A stretch of 64,000 nt of DNA from Bacteroidales bacterium (GTDB taxonomy: Bacteria; Bacteroidota; Bacteroidia; Bacteroidales; UBA932), in assembly GCA_017617715.1 (NCBI GenBank), contig JAFZVQ010000034.1, positions 1-64,000 of the forward strand, written 5' to 3'. A program made the translations under genes and the position numbers. Shown piece by piece: positions 45,271-53,933 of this stretch. The notes under the pieces are model-generated. The model was not told the DNA's origin. It ran no database searches and worked only from the letters and a program-made list of their open reading frames with translations. The stretch's first letter is position 1; each line of letters starts with the position of its first letter.

Positions 45271-46288
45271 TAAACTCCTCCTTTTTGCCGCCCTCGCCGC
45301 GATTGCCGGCTGCGGCTCCGGGAACTCCGGACAGCAGGCCGGGCAGGCCCAGCAGCCCCAGGAACAGCAGGCCCCGCTGGTCTCCGTGGTCACTGCCGCC
45401 CGCGAAAAAGTGCCCCAGACCTCCGTCTATTCCTCCACCGTCCAGGCCAACGTCATCAACAACATAGCCCCGCAGAGCGGAGGCCGCATCCAGAAGCTTA
45501 ACGTGGAAATAGGGGACTACGTGGCCAAGGGCCAGGTGCTCGCCCAGATGGACCGCGTGCAGCTCGAACAGGCCGAACTCAAGCTCCGCAACGACGAGAC
45601 CGAACTCGAGCGCGTGCGCGCCCTGCTTGCCCAGGGAGGCATCTCCCAGGCCGATTTCGACCAGCTCGAGCTGGCCTGCAAGGTGAGCCGCACCACCTAC
45701 AACAACCTGCTTGAAAACACGGTACTCCGCAGTCCCGTCAGCGGAGTGGTGACAGCCCGCAATTACGACCGCGGCGACATGTACGCCATGGCGCAGCCAA
45801 TCTACACGGTGCAGCAAATCACCCCCGTGAAGGTGCTGGTGCCCATTTCCGAGACCGACTACACCCGCGTGAAGAAGGGCGACAAGGTCACCCTCACCGC
45901 CGACGCCCTGCCCGGCAGGAACTTCAGCGGCACCGTGAGCCGCCTGTATCCCACCATGGACGCCACCACCCACACCTTCAACGTGGAGGTGCTGGTGCAG
46001 AACTCCAAGCGTGAGCTTCGTCCCGGCATGTACGCCCGCGTGACAGTGAACTTCGGCGACAGCTACAGCATCACCGTGCCCGATACGGCCGTCTCAAAGA
46101 TGCAGGGCGCCGGCACCCGTTCGGTCTTCGTGGTCGATGAAGCGGGCGTCGCCTCCGTCAGGGTGGTGACGCTGGGCCGCCATTTCGACGGCAAATATGA
46201 AATTCTCTCCGGACTTGAAGAGGGCGACCGCGTGGTCGTCAAAGGCAACTCCTCACTCAAGGCCGGCCAAAGCGTCAGAATAGGATGA
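45263..46288 (+). CDS. RND efflux periplasmic adaptor (membrane fusion protein)
   Basis: Start at ATG 45263 (MNNKLLLFAALAAIAGC), giving a lipoprotein with lipobox AIAGC. Gln-rich linker, lipoyl-type half motifs (GGRIQKLNVEIGDYVAKGQV and LRSPVSGVV), a short alpha-hairpin, then beta-barrel and MP-proximal domains. It bridges the RND permease and TolC. Its stop overlaps the permease start as ATGA. Confidence 0.95.
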   Translation: MNNKLLLFAALAAIAGCGSGNSGQQAGQAQQPQEQQAPLVSVVTAAREKVPQTSVYSSTVQANVINNIAPQSGGRIQKLNVEIGDYVAKGQVLAQMDRVQLEQAELKLRNDETELERVRALLAQGGISQADFDQLELACKVSRTTYNNLLENTVLRSPVSGVVTARNYDRGDMYAMAQPIYTVQQITPVKVLVPISETDYTRVKKGDKVTLTADALPGRNFSGTVSRLYPTMDATTHTFNVEVLVQNSKRELRPGMYARVTVNFGDSYSITVPDTAVSKMQGAGTRSVFVVDEAGVASVRVVTLGRHFDGKYEILSGLEEGDRVVVKGNSSLKAGQSVRIG

Positions 46289-49200
46289 GCCTCCCCCAGA
46301 AAGCTGTCAACAGGCCGGTGACGACGACCCTGGTTTTCGTCGCCTTCATGATTTTCGGCATCTTCTCGCTGAGCAAGACAAGCATAGCGCAGTTCCCGGA
46401 ATTCGACTCCAACACCATCATGGTGATGTCGTCCTACGCCGGAGCCAATGCCGCCGATATAGAGACCAACCTCACCAAGGTGCTGGAAAACGCCCTCAAC
46501 GGCGTGGAGAACCTCAAGGAACTGAATTCCCGTTCCAAGGAGAACATTTCCCTCCTCACCCTTACCTTCGAATACGGCACCGACATAGAAGAGGCCACCA
46601 ACAACGTCCGCGACAAGCTGGACATGGTCAACTCGGTGCTGCCAGACGGCGCCTCCATGCCCGTCATTTTCAAGTTCAGCGCGGACGACATGCCCATCAT
46701 GCTCCTCACGGCCACCGCCGACGAGAGCCTGCCCGGCCTGGACAAGATACTGGACGACAGGCTGTCCACCCCTCTGGCCCGCGTGCCCGGAGTGGGCACC
46801 GTGAGCGTGGCGGGCGCGCCCACCCGCGAAATCCAGGTCTATTGCGATCCTGCCAAGCTTGAAGCTTACCACCTGACAGTCAGCGCTATAGCCGGCATAA
46901 TCACTTCCGAGAACCGCAACCTCCCTTCCGGTAATATCGACATAGGCTCCAGTACCTACACCCTCCGCGTGCAGAAAGAGTTCGGCGACCCGTCCGAGCT
47001 TCTCGACATAGTGGTCGGAGCCGCCGGCGGGCGCACGGTCTACCTCCGCGACGTCGCCACCGTGCGTGACGGCAGCGAGGAGCGGGAGCAGGAATCCTAC
47101 ACCGACGGCCAGCGCTCCGCCCGTATCATTATCCAGAAGCAGTCGGGCGCTAACACGGTGAACGTGATCCGCGGCGTCAAGAAGCAGCTGGACAAGATAC
47201 GTCCCACGCTTCCCGCCGACGTGGACGTGACGATACTGGTGGACGGCTCCACGGAAATAATCAACACCATCAAGACCCTGCGCGACACCATCATCATCAC
47301 CTTCATCGTGGTGATGCTCATAGTGTTCATCTTCCTCGGCAGCTTCAAGTCGACCTTCATCATAGTGCTGTCAATCCCTATGGCGCTGCTGGCCTCGCTG
47401 GTCTATCTTTACGCCACCGGCAACACCCTGAACATCATTTCGATGTCCGCCCTCGCAATCGCGATAGGCATGGTGGTGGACGACGCCATCGTGGTGCTGG
47501 AGAACGTGACCACGCACCTGTCGAAGGGCGAGCCGCCCAAGGAAGCCGCCGTGCAGGGCACCACAGAGGTGGGCATCTCCGTGATCGCTTCCACCCTCAC
47601 GATGCTCTGCGTGTTCCTGCCGCTGACCATGATAAAAGGCATGGCCGGCATCATGTTCCGCCAGCTCGGCTGGATCGTGAGCATCATCATGGTCGTGTCC
47701 ACGACCGCTGCCCTGACGCTTGTGCCCATGCTTTGTTCGCGCTGGCTGAAACCCAACGCGGAGCACGGCAGGGCCTACAACGCCATCTTCGGTCCCGTTA
47801 ATAGATTCATCAATTGGATATCAAGGGGTTACGGCCACGTGATCCGCTGGGCCACCGGCCACCGCAAGATAGTGATCCTCGGCTTTGCCGCAGTGTTCGC
47901 CGCCGTGGTGCTGCTGCTCGCTCCCGGCATCAAGACCGAATTCTTCCCCCGTGGCGACTCCGACCGCATCACCTGCAACATCGAGCTTCCCATGGGCACG
48001 GCCCAGGACGTGACGCGCGAATTCGCGTTCTCCCTCTGGAACGACGTGAAGGAAGCGGTGCCCGAGGCGCAGCGCATCAACTTCACCTTCGGCCAGGCCG
48101 ACACCGACAACACCTTCGCCAACATGCAGAACAACGGCACGCACGTCATTTCCATGAACGTACGCATCGGCACCAGCAGCACGCGCGAGCGCACCAGTGC
48201 CGAGATTGCCGACGTCGTGCGCGGCGTGCTCAAGCGTTACCCTGAAATCCACAGGGCCACGGTGTCCGAGGGCGGCGGCGGAATGGGCGGCGCGTCCACG
48301 GTGAAGGTGGAGGTGTACGGCTACAGTTTCGAGACCACCGACCGCATAGCCCGCGAGCTGCGGGGCAAGATGCTGGAGGATCCGGCATTCGCGCAGGTGA
48401 CCCTGAGCCGCGACGAGTACACCCCTGAGTACCAGATGGACTTCGACCGCACCAAGCTGGCGCTCAACGGCCTGAATTCCACCACCGCCGGCTCCGCGTT
48501 CAGCGCCGCCATGAGCGGCACGGTGGCGTCCTACTACCGCGAGGACGGCGAGGAGTACAGCATACGCGTGCGTTACGCCCCCGAGTTCCGCACCAGCATC
48601 GAGGACATGGGCAACATCACCGTCACCGGCGCCCAGGGCAACACAGTGCGCATGAAGGAACTAGGCACCATAGTGGAGACGCTCGTGCCTCCGACCATCG
48701 AGCGCAAGGACCGTGAGAGGCTCATCACCGTGACCGGAATTGTGGCGCGCGGCGCTGCGCTTTCGGAGGCCGTGCAGGCTGCCCAAAGGGCGATTGGCGC
48801 CACCGACGTGCCCACGGAGCTGAATATTGTCATTGCCGGCGATTACGAGGACCAGCAGGATATGTTCGCCGACCTGTTCCTGCTCATCGTGCTGATTGTC
48901 ATACTGGTGTACATGGTCATGGCCTCGCAGTTCGAATCGTTCATGAGTCCGTTCGTGATCATGTTCAGCGTGCCGTTCGCGATCGTTGGCGTGCTCATTG
49001 GTTTCACTGTGAACGGCGTGAACCTCGGCATGATGTCGCTGGTGGGTATCATAATCCTGCTCGGTATCGTGGTGAAGAACGGTATTGTGCTTATTGACTA
49101 CACCATCCTTCTGCGTAAGCGCGGAATGGATGTGCGCGAGGCCACTACCACCGCCGCCCGAAGCCGCCTGAGGCCGATTTTGATGACCACGCTCACCACA

Positions 49201-49395
49201 GTGCTGGGCATGCTGCCGATGGCCATAGGCACCGGCGAAGGCTCGGAGATGTGGCGCGCGCTGGGTGTCACTGTGTGCTGGGGCCTCAGCATCTCCACCC
49301 TCGTGACCCTTATGCTCATCCCCACTCTGTACTGCGCCATCTGCGTCCGCCAGGAAAGGCGCAAAATGAATCGTTCTATTGATTTTGACAAATAA
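46285..49395 (+). CDS. RND multidrug efflux permease, HAE-1/AcrB type
   Basis: 1036 residues, the AcrB norm: two sets of six membrane segments and two large periplasmic loops. The proton-relay Asp pair is visible in GMVVDDAIVVLENV (TM4) and a Lys in TM10 in GIVVKNGIVLIDY. The N-terminus PQKAVNRPVTTTLVFV is typical. It pumps hydrophobic or cationic compounds out using the proton gradient; specificity unknown. Complete tripartite operon with the TolC and adaptor genes. Confidence 0.97.
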   Translation: MSLPQKAVNRPVTTTLVFVAFMIFGIFSLSKTSIAQFPEFDSNTIMVMSSYAGANAADIETNLTKVLENALNGVENLKELNSRSKENISLLTLTFEYGTDIEEATNNVRDKLDMVNSVLPDGASMPVIFKFSADDMPIMLLTATADESLPGLDKILDDRLSTPLARVPGVGTVSVAGAPTREIQVYCDPAKLEAYHLTVSAIAGIITSENRNLPSGNIDIGSSTYTLRVQKEFGDPSELLDIVVGAAGGRTVYLRDVATVRDGSEEREQESYTDGQRSARIIIQKQSGANTVNVIRGVKKQLDKIRPTLPADVDVTILVDGSTEIINTIKTLRDTIIITFIVVMLIVFIFLGSFKSTFIIVLSIPMALLASLVYLYATGNTLNIISMSALAIAIGMVVDDAIVVLENVTTHLSKGEPPKEAAVQGTTEVGISVIASTLTMLCVFLPLTMIKGMAGIMFRQLGWIVSIIMVVSTTAALTLVPMLCSRWLKPNAEHGRAYNAIFGPVNRFINWISRGYGHVIRWATGHRKIVILGFAAVFAAVVLLLAPGIKTEFFPRGDSDRITCNIELPMGTAQDVTREFAFSLWNDVKEAVPEAQRINFTFGQADTDNTFANMQNNGTHVISMNVRIGTSSTRERTSAEIADVVRGVLKRYPEIHRATVSEGGGGMGGASTVKVEVYGYSFETTDRIARELRGKMLEDPAFAQVTLSRDEYTPEYQMDFDRTKLALNGLNSTTAGSAFSAAMSGTVASYYREDGEEYSIRVRYAPEFRTSIEDMGNITVTGAQGNTVRMKELGTIVETLVPPTIERKDRERLITVTGIVARGAALSEAVQAAQRAIGATDVPTELNIVIAGDYEDQQDMFADLFLLIVLIVILVYMVMASQFESFMSPFVIMFSVPFAIVGVLIGFTVNGVNLGMMSLVGIIILLGIVVKNGIVLIDYTILLRKRGMDVREATTTAARSRLRPILMTTLTTVLGMLPMAIGTGEGSEMWRALGVTVCWGLSISTLVTLMLIPTLYCAICVRQERRKMNRSIDFDK

Positions 49396-49399
49396 TTCA

Positions 49400-49407
49400 T
49401 ATATTTG
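49400..49407 (+). promoter_or_regulatory. -7 box abutting trxA start
   Basis: TATATTTG, ending 6 nt before the trxA ATG; implies a very short leader. An ATTG lies 18 nt upstream as a possible -33. Confidence 0.45.
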
Positions 49408-49413
49408 TGAGTT

Positions 49414-49728
49414 ATGGAAAAAGTTATCACAAATACCAACTTTGAGGAAGCCCTGGCGATCCCCGGGCTCCTCGTCATAGATTTCTGGGCCACATGGTGC
49501 GGCCCTTGCCGTATGCTCAGCCCTGTGGTGGACGAACTCGCATCCGAATATGAAGGACGCGCCACAATAGCAAAATGCAATGTGGACGACTGCGAAGATA
49601 TCGCCGTGCGCTTCGGTGTGCGCAACATCCCCACCCTCGTGTTCGTGAAGGACGGCGAGGTCGTGGACCGCACCGTGGGCGTACTTCCAAAGCAGGATAT
49701 CGCAGCGAAGATACAGCTCTATCTATGA
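49414..49728 (+). CDS. trxA: Thioredoxin
   Basis: 104 residues, single thioredoxin domain without a signal peptide. Active site WATWCGPCRM and the cis-Pro in VRNIPTLVFV. A cytoplasmic disulfide reductase. First of a run of six genes with overlapping stops and starts (trxA, LOG, polyprenyl synthase, holB, ricT, gldH). Confidence 0.97.
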   Translation: MEKVITNTNFEEALAIPGLLVIDFWATWCGPCRMLSPVVDELASEYEGRATIAKCNVDDCEDIAVRFGVRNIPTLVFVKDGEVVDRTVGVLPKQDIAAKIQLYL

Positions 49729-50246
49729 GGGTCCTGTTCTTCTGCTCAGCGGTAGAGGACATAGCCCCGGAATACAACGAAGCTGCCCGGCAGATAGTCC
49801 GGGCCGCTTGCGCACGGGGGTATGAAATCGTGTCCGGAGGCACCGTGAAAGGCACCATGGACGTAGTGTGCGCCGAAGCTGCCGCATGCGGAGCCTTCGT
49901 GCGCGGCGTCCTGCCCCGTTTCATGGAGCCTCTTGTGAGCCCCTATCTGACGGAGACCGTGTGGACGGACACCATGTCCGCCCGAAAGGAAGCCATGCGC
50001 GAAGGGGTGGACATAGCGATAGCCCTTCCCGGGGGCATAGGCACGCTGGACGAACTGTTCGAGACCATGGTGCTCTCCAAGCTTGGCTGCTTCGACGGCC
50101 GCATTGCCGCGCTCAACATCGGCGGCTTCTACGATTCGCTCGTGGCCCTGCTGGACCATCTGGTGGCCACCAATATGCTTTCGGCCGCCGACAAAGCGAG
50201 GCTGCAGATTGTCTCCACTGTAGAAGAATTGGAAGCCCTGCTATGA
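49725..50246 (+). CDS. LOG-family protein (nucleotide 5'-monophosphate phosphoribohydrolase-like)
   Basis: Start at ATG 49725, overlapping the trxA stop as ATGA. 173 residues with the LOG motif PGGIGTLDELFE and an upstream Arg in SARKEAM. Family members split nucleoside monophosphates into base and ribose 5-phosphate; despite the plant-derived name, a cytokinin role here is unsupported. Within the LOG/TIGR00730 family size range. Confidence 0.9.
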   Translation: MRVLFFCSAVEDIAPEYNEAARQIVRAACARGYEIVSGGTVKGTMDVVCAEAAACGAFVRGVLPRFMEPLVSPYLTETVWTDTMSARKEAMREGVDIAIALPGGIGTLDELFETMVLSKLGCFDGRIAALNIGGFYDSLVALLDHLVATNMLSAADKARLQIVSTVEELEALL

Positions 50247-51208
50247 ACCTTGAAGCCATCATAGCCCTGCTAGGTGAGGATTGGGACCGCTTCGGCGCCG
50301 TGGTGCGCGAAAGCCTCCGGTCCGACATCCGCATGCTCAATTCCGTCAACGACAACCTGTTGTCCAACGCCGGGAAGCGTATCCGGCCCATGGTGTCGCT
50401 GCTGGTGGCTAGGGCTCTGGGTGGCTGTAACCATGAAAGCATCTGCTTTGCCGCCGCCACTGAAATGATCCACAACGCCACCCTTTTCCATGACGACGTG
50501 GTGGACAAGAGCACCCTACGCCGCGGCAAGCCCACTCTTTCGAGCATGGTGGGCCCGTCTGCAGCAGTGCTGATAGGCGATTTCTGGCTTTCGCGGGCCG
50601 TGAACCTGCTCATCGACACCCGCCATCAGTCTGAGGCTATAGTGCAGTTTTCCAATGCTTTGTCGCGTCTTGCCGAGGGCGAGATGCTGCAGATGCAGAA
50701 AGTGGCCGACAACGACACTGATGAGGAAGCCTACCTGCAGATCATTTATTGCAAGACCGCCTCGCTTTTCGAGTCGGCATGCCGCCTCGGGGCAGTTTCC
50801 GTGGATGCCGCTCCCGGGCAGATAGATGCCGCCGGCAACTTCGGCGCCGCGCTCGGCAGGGCTTTCCAGATACGCGACGACATCTTCGACTACCAGAAGG
50901 GCGAGATAGGCAAACCCGTTGGTATAGACCTGAAGGAGCAGAAAATCACCCTTCCGCTGCTCGGAGCCATGCGCCGGGCGGGGCAGGGGGATTCCATCAG
51001 GGCGATGGTGCACGACATTCCGGACCATCCGGAGTATTGCGACAAGCTCCACGCCTTCGTGCTGGACAACGGCGGCATCGAATATGCTTCCGCAAGGCTG
51101 GATGATTTCATAGACGAGGCGATTTCCGCCCTGGATGCCTTCCCGGCCTCGCCGGAGAAGGATATGCTGGCGGAGCTTGCCCGTTACAATGCAGTGAGGA
51201 ACAAATGA
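50243..51208 (+). CDS. Polyprenyl (isoprenoid) diphosphate synthase
   Basis: Start at ATG 50243 (MNLEAIIALLGEDW). 321 residues. Both Asp-rich motifs are present: HDDVVDKSTLRRGKP and FQIRDDIFDY, with GKRIRPM upstream. It condenses IPP onto allylic diphosphates; size and sequence fit a long-chain (menaquinone side-chain) synthase, though chain length cannot be read by eye. Overlaps LOG and holB by 4 nt each. Confidence 0.93.
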   Translation: MNLEAIIALLGEDWDRFGAVVRESLRSDIRMLNSVNDNLLSNAGKRIRPMVSLLVARALGGCNHESICFAAATEMIHNATLFHDDVVDKSTLRRGKPTLSSMVGPSAAVLIGDFWLSRAVNLLIDTRHQSEAIVQFSNALSRLAEGEMLQMQKVADNDTDEEAYLQIIYCKTASLFESACRLGAVSVDAAPGQIDAAGNFGAALGRAFQIRDDIFDYQKGEIGKPVGIDLKEQKITLPLLGAMRRAGQGDSIRAMVHDIPDHPEYCDKLHAFVLDNGGIEYASARLDDFIDEAISALDAFPASPEKDMLAELARYNAVRNK

Positions 51209-52182
51209 GATTCGCAGACACCAAAGGCAACGTTGACACCCTGAAAGCGCTCGCGGGAATGGTGGATTCCGGCAGGATTCCGCACGCCATCATGTTTTCC
51301 GAGCCTGACGGGGGCCCTGCCTTCAGCGTGGCGCTTGCGTTCCTCCAGTATCTCTACTGCCAGTCGCGGCGGGACGGGGATTCCTGCGGGGAGTGCCCTT
51401 CGTGCAACCGCATTTCCAAGCTCATCCACCCCGACATCCACTTCATTTTCCCCACCACTTCGCCGAACACGTCCGCTTCGCTGATGCCCCAGTTCAGGGA
51501 GCTGGCCATTGCCAATCCCCGTTTCACGGAGGCTGAGCTGGGGGCGGCCCTCGGCATCGAGTCGAAGTCGTCGCTGATTGCAGTGGCCGAGGCCAAGGAG
51601 GTGCTCTCGTCGCTCGCCCTGAGCGCGCTCGAGGGAGGCTGGCGCTCGGTGGTGATGTATCTTCCTGAAAAAATGAACCAGGAGGCTGCCAACCGCCTGC
51701 TGAAGGCAATAGAGGAGCCGGAAGAGAACACTGAGTTCATTTTGATCACCCATTCGCCGGAGAAGGTGCTCCAGACCATAGCTTCGCGCTGCCAGCGGAT
51801 TCAGCTGGGCGCCGAGGTGAAGGCTCCGTCGTTTGAAGAGCCTGAGCTGCTGGATGCCTTGATTGACGCCCTGGTGGCCCGGGACCTGCTCGCCGCCCTG
51901 CAGGCAGGGGAGCAGCTCGCCGCGCTTCCCTCGCGCGAGAGCGCCAAGGCGTTCTGTGTGTATGCGGCTGACGCCATGCGCAATATCTTCCTGGTGCAGC
52001 AGGGGTTCAAGCTGCAGCAGACAGGCACCGGAAAGGCAGGGGAGTGGGCGCCCCGGGTGCGCAAGAGTTTCGCCCGTGAGGCCCTGGCCTGCTTCGACGG
52101 AGCCCGCAGGATGGTGGACCGTAACGTGAATATGAAAATTATCTTCACCGATCTGGTGGACAGACTATACGGACTGATTTAA
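51205..52182 (+). CDS. holB: DNA polymerase III delta' subunit-like (clamp-loader)
   Basis: 325 residues. Zinc-ribbon Cys motif CGECPSCNR, LPEKMNQEAANRLLKAIEEP and the SRC motif in IASRCQRIQL. The Walker A loop is degenerate (SEPDGGPAF), as expected for delta'. Cytoplasmic, part of the replication clamp loader. The first 25 residues fit HolB (NVDTLKALAGMV). Confidence 0.9.
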   Translation: MRFADTKGNVDTLKALAGMVDSGRIPHAIMFSEPDGGPAFSVALAFLQYLYCQSRRDGDSCGECPSCNRISKLIHPDIHFIFPTTSPNTSASLMPQFRELAIANPRFTEAELGAALGIESKSSLIAVAEAKEVLSSLALSALEGGWRSVVMYLPEKMNQEAANRLLKAIEEPEENTEFILITHSPEKVLQTIASRCQRIQLGAEVKAPSFEEPELLDALIDALVARDLLAALQAGEQLAALPSRESAKAFCVYAADAMRNIFLVQQGFKLQQTGTGKAGEWAPRVRKSFAREALACFDGARRMVDRNVNMKIIFTDLVDRLYGLI

Positions 52183-53384
52183 TGGATAAAGAGACCATAA
52201 AATACGATTGTTTCAGGGGCTGCTCAGTGGTGGACGGCGGCGAGGAAGGTGCGGCCTGCGCCTACAGGGCCGGCTGCTGCAAGCTTTCCGACCGCAACTG
52301 GCTGAGCGGAGTGGACGACAACACCTGCCCCGACATCTTTGAGGTGCGCTTCAAGAACACCCGCAAAGGCTTCTATATCAACGATTCGCAGCAGAAGATA
52401 GGCGAGGGCGACCTCGTCATCGTGGAGGCTGCCGGCGGCCACGACCTCGGCATCGTCACGCTCGCCGGGCCCATCGTGGCCCGCCAGATGGCCTGCAAGG
52501 GCATCAGCCGCGAGGACACGGAGTTCCGCAAGATCTATCGCAAGGCCAAGCCCATGGATATACAGAAGTGGCAGGAGGCAATAGCTCGCGAGCATGAGAC
52601 CATGATCAAGGCGCGCAAGATAGCGGCTGAGCTCGGCCTGGAGATGAAGATTGGCGACGTGGAGTTTCAGGGCGACGGCTCGAAAGCGATTTTCTACTAT
52701 ATAGCCGACGGCCGCGTGGACTTCCGCCAGTTGATCAAGGTGTTCGCCGAGGAGTTCCGTATCCGCATAGAAATGAAGCAGATAGGTGCCCGCCAGGAAG
52801 CCGGCCTCATCGGCGGACTGGGCGTGTGTGGCCGCGAGCTCTGCTGCGCCAACTACATCACTTCCTTCCAGAGCATCTCCACTTCGGCCGCCCGCTGCCA
52901 GGACCTCTCGCTTAATCCGCAGAAGCTCGCCGGCCAGTGCGGCAAGCTGAAATGCTGCCTTAACTATGAGGTGGCCACATATCTGGACGCCCAGTCCCGC
53001 ATCCCCAAGGTGCAGGGGCCGCTGGAGTTTGAGGACGGGCTTGCCTACCTGCGTAAGACGGATATTCTGCGTGAGATAATGTATTTCTCCTACGACAAGA
53101 ATTCCGACGCCGACCTCTATGCTCTCGATGCCGAGGAGGTGCGGGAGATCCTGGAGATGAACCGCGCCGGCGAGCGGCCGGAGTCGCTCCGCACCGAGCC
53201 GGAGCCCGTGATGCCGGAGTTCGTCACGGCCGTGGGCGACGACAGCATTTCCCGTTTCGACGCGCCCAAGCGTAAACGCAAACGTTCACGTAACCGCGGC
53301 CGGGGCGGCAACGGTGGCAACGGCGGCGGTAACGGTGGCGGAAAGGCCCGCCGTGAAGGTAAACCCAAGGATTCGAAACAGTGA
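52182..53384 (+). CDS. ricT: RicT/YaaT-like PSP1-domain protein
   Basis: 400 residues. PSP1 core with VCGRELCCANY and GKLKCCLNYE, Cys clusters that in Bacillus RicT take part in an Fe-S-containing complex affecting RNA processing. The extra Cys-rich N-terminus (CFRGCSVVDGG; CAYRAGCCK) is usual in Bacteroidetes. The C-terminus is strongly basic, then Gly-rich (KRKRKRSRNRGRGG, GGNGGG), suggesting RNA contact. Start overlaps the holB stop by one base (TAATG). Confidence 0.88.
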   Translation: MDKETIKYDCFRGCSVVDGGEEGAACAYRAGCCKLSDRNWLSGVDDNTCPDIFEVRFKNTRKGFYINDSQQKIGEGDLVIVEAAGGHDLGIVTLAGPIVARQMACKGISREDTEFRKIYRKAKPMDIQKWQEAIAREHETMIKARKIAAELGLEMKIGDVEFQGDGSKAIFYYIADGRVDFRQLIKVFAEEFRIRIEMKQIGARQEAGLIGGLGVCGRELCCANYITSFQSISTSAARCQDLSLNPQKLAGQCGKLKCCLNYEVATYLDAQSRIPKVQGPLEFEDGLAYLRKTDILREIMYFSYDKNSDADLYALDAEEVREILEMNRAGERPESLRTEPEPVMPEFVTAVGDDSISRFDAPKRKRKRSRNRGRGGNGGNGGGNGGGKARREGKPKDSKQ

Positions 53385-53788
53385 TGCGGCGGAGTGTACT
53401 GGTCTGCATCCTGCTGATTGCGGCCGCCTGCTCGCAGCCGCGTTCGCGTGAGCAGTTCATACGCTCCGACGGCACAGGGGAGTATTCCTTCCCGGTGGTG
53501 TTTGCCGACACGCTCCAGGCATACGACATTTCTTTTTACACTGCCATCGACAGGCCGGTTTTCCAGCCTGACACGCTTGTGTGCTTCCCTTTGCAGGTGG
53601 TGTGGCGTTCCCCGTCCGGGCGCTATTTCTCCGAGACCGTGTATTATCCCGCCGATTCGCTCCGTGTGCGCTACCGCAGCGGCCTCGTGCCTTCAGAGGC
53701 GGGGGATTGGACCGTCAGCGTGACCGTCAGCCCCGAACCTCCCGGCCTTCGCGGCCTGGGGCTCATCTGCACGAAGGTAGCTAGGTAG
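53384..53788 (+). CDS. gldH: GldH-like gliding-motility lipoprotein
   Basis: Start at ATG 53384, overlapping the ricT stop by one base (a GTG at 53381 is the alternative). 134 residues; lipobox AAACS. The body (FADTLQAYDISFYTAI; CFPLQVVWRSPSGRYFSETV) follows the GldH pattern of a single beta-sandwich domain, and the holB-ricT-gldH order is the usual Bacteroidales context. GldH is needed for gliding in Flavobacteria; in non-gliding Bacteroidales it is linked to type IX secretion or has an unknown role. No other Gld or Por genes occur in the window. Confidence 0.8.
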   Translation: MRRSVLVCILLIAAACSQPRSREQFIRSDGTGEYSFPVVFADTLQAYDISFYTAIDRPVFQPDTLVCFPLQVVWRSPSGRYFSETVYYPADSLRVRYRSGLVPSEAGDWTVSVTVSPEPPGLRGLGLICTKVAR

Positions 53789-53884
53789 ATCCTTCACTTC
53801 GTTCAGGATGACACCACTGACATCACTTCGTTCAGGATGACACCATTGTCATTCTGAGGAGGGCAACGCCCGACGAAGAATCTA
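53787..53884. repeat. Dispersed convergent-junction repeat (copy E)
   Basis: Two units of CACTTCGTTCAGGATGACA face an inverted unit TTGTCATTCTGAGGAGGGC that continues CGACGAAGAATCTA. Lies between gldH (+) and tsf (-). Confidence 0.85.
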
Positions 53885-53887
53885 AAA

Positions 53888-53917
53888 AAAGCCGGACAGA
53901 TTGCTCTGCCCGGCTTT
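53888..53917 (-). terminator. Intrinsic terminator of the rplM-rpsI-rpsB-tsf block
   Basis: AAAGCCGG and CCGGCTTT with an inner CAGA/TCTG extension form a strong hairpin, followed on the minus strand by a run of T (complement of the A-run at 53884-53890). It lies 17 nt after the tsf stop. Confidence 0.85.
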
Positions 53918-53933
53918 CTTGAAGCTTAAGCTC

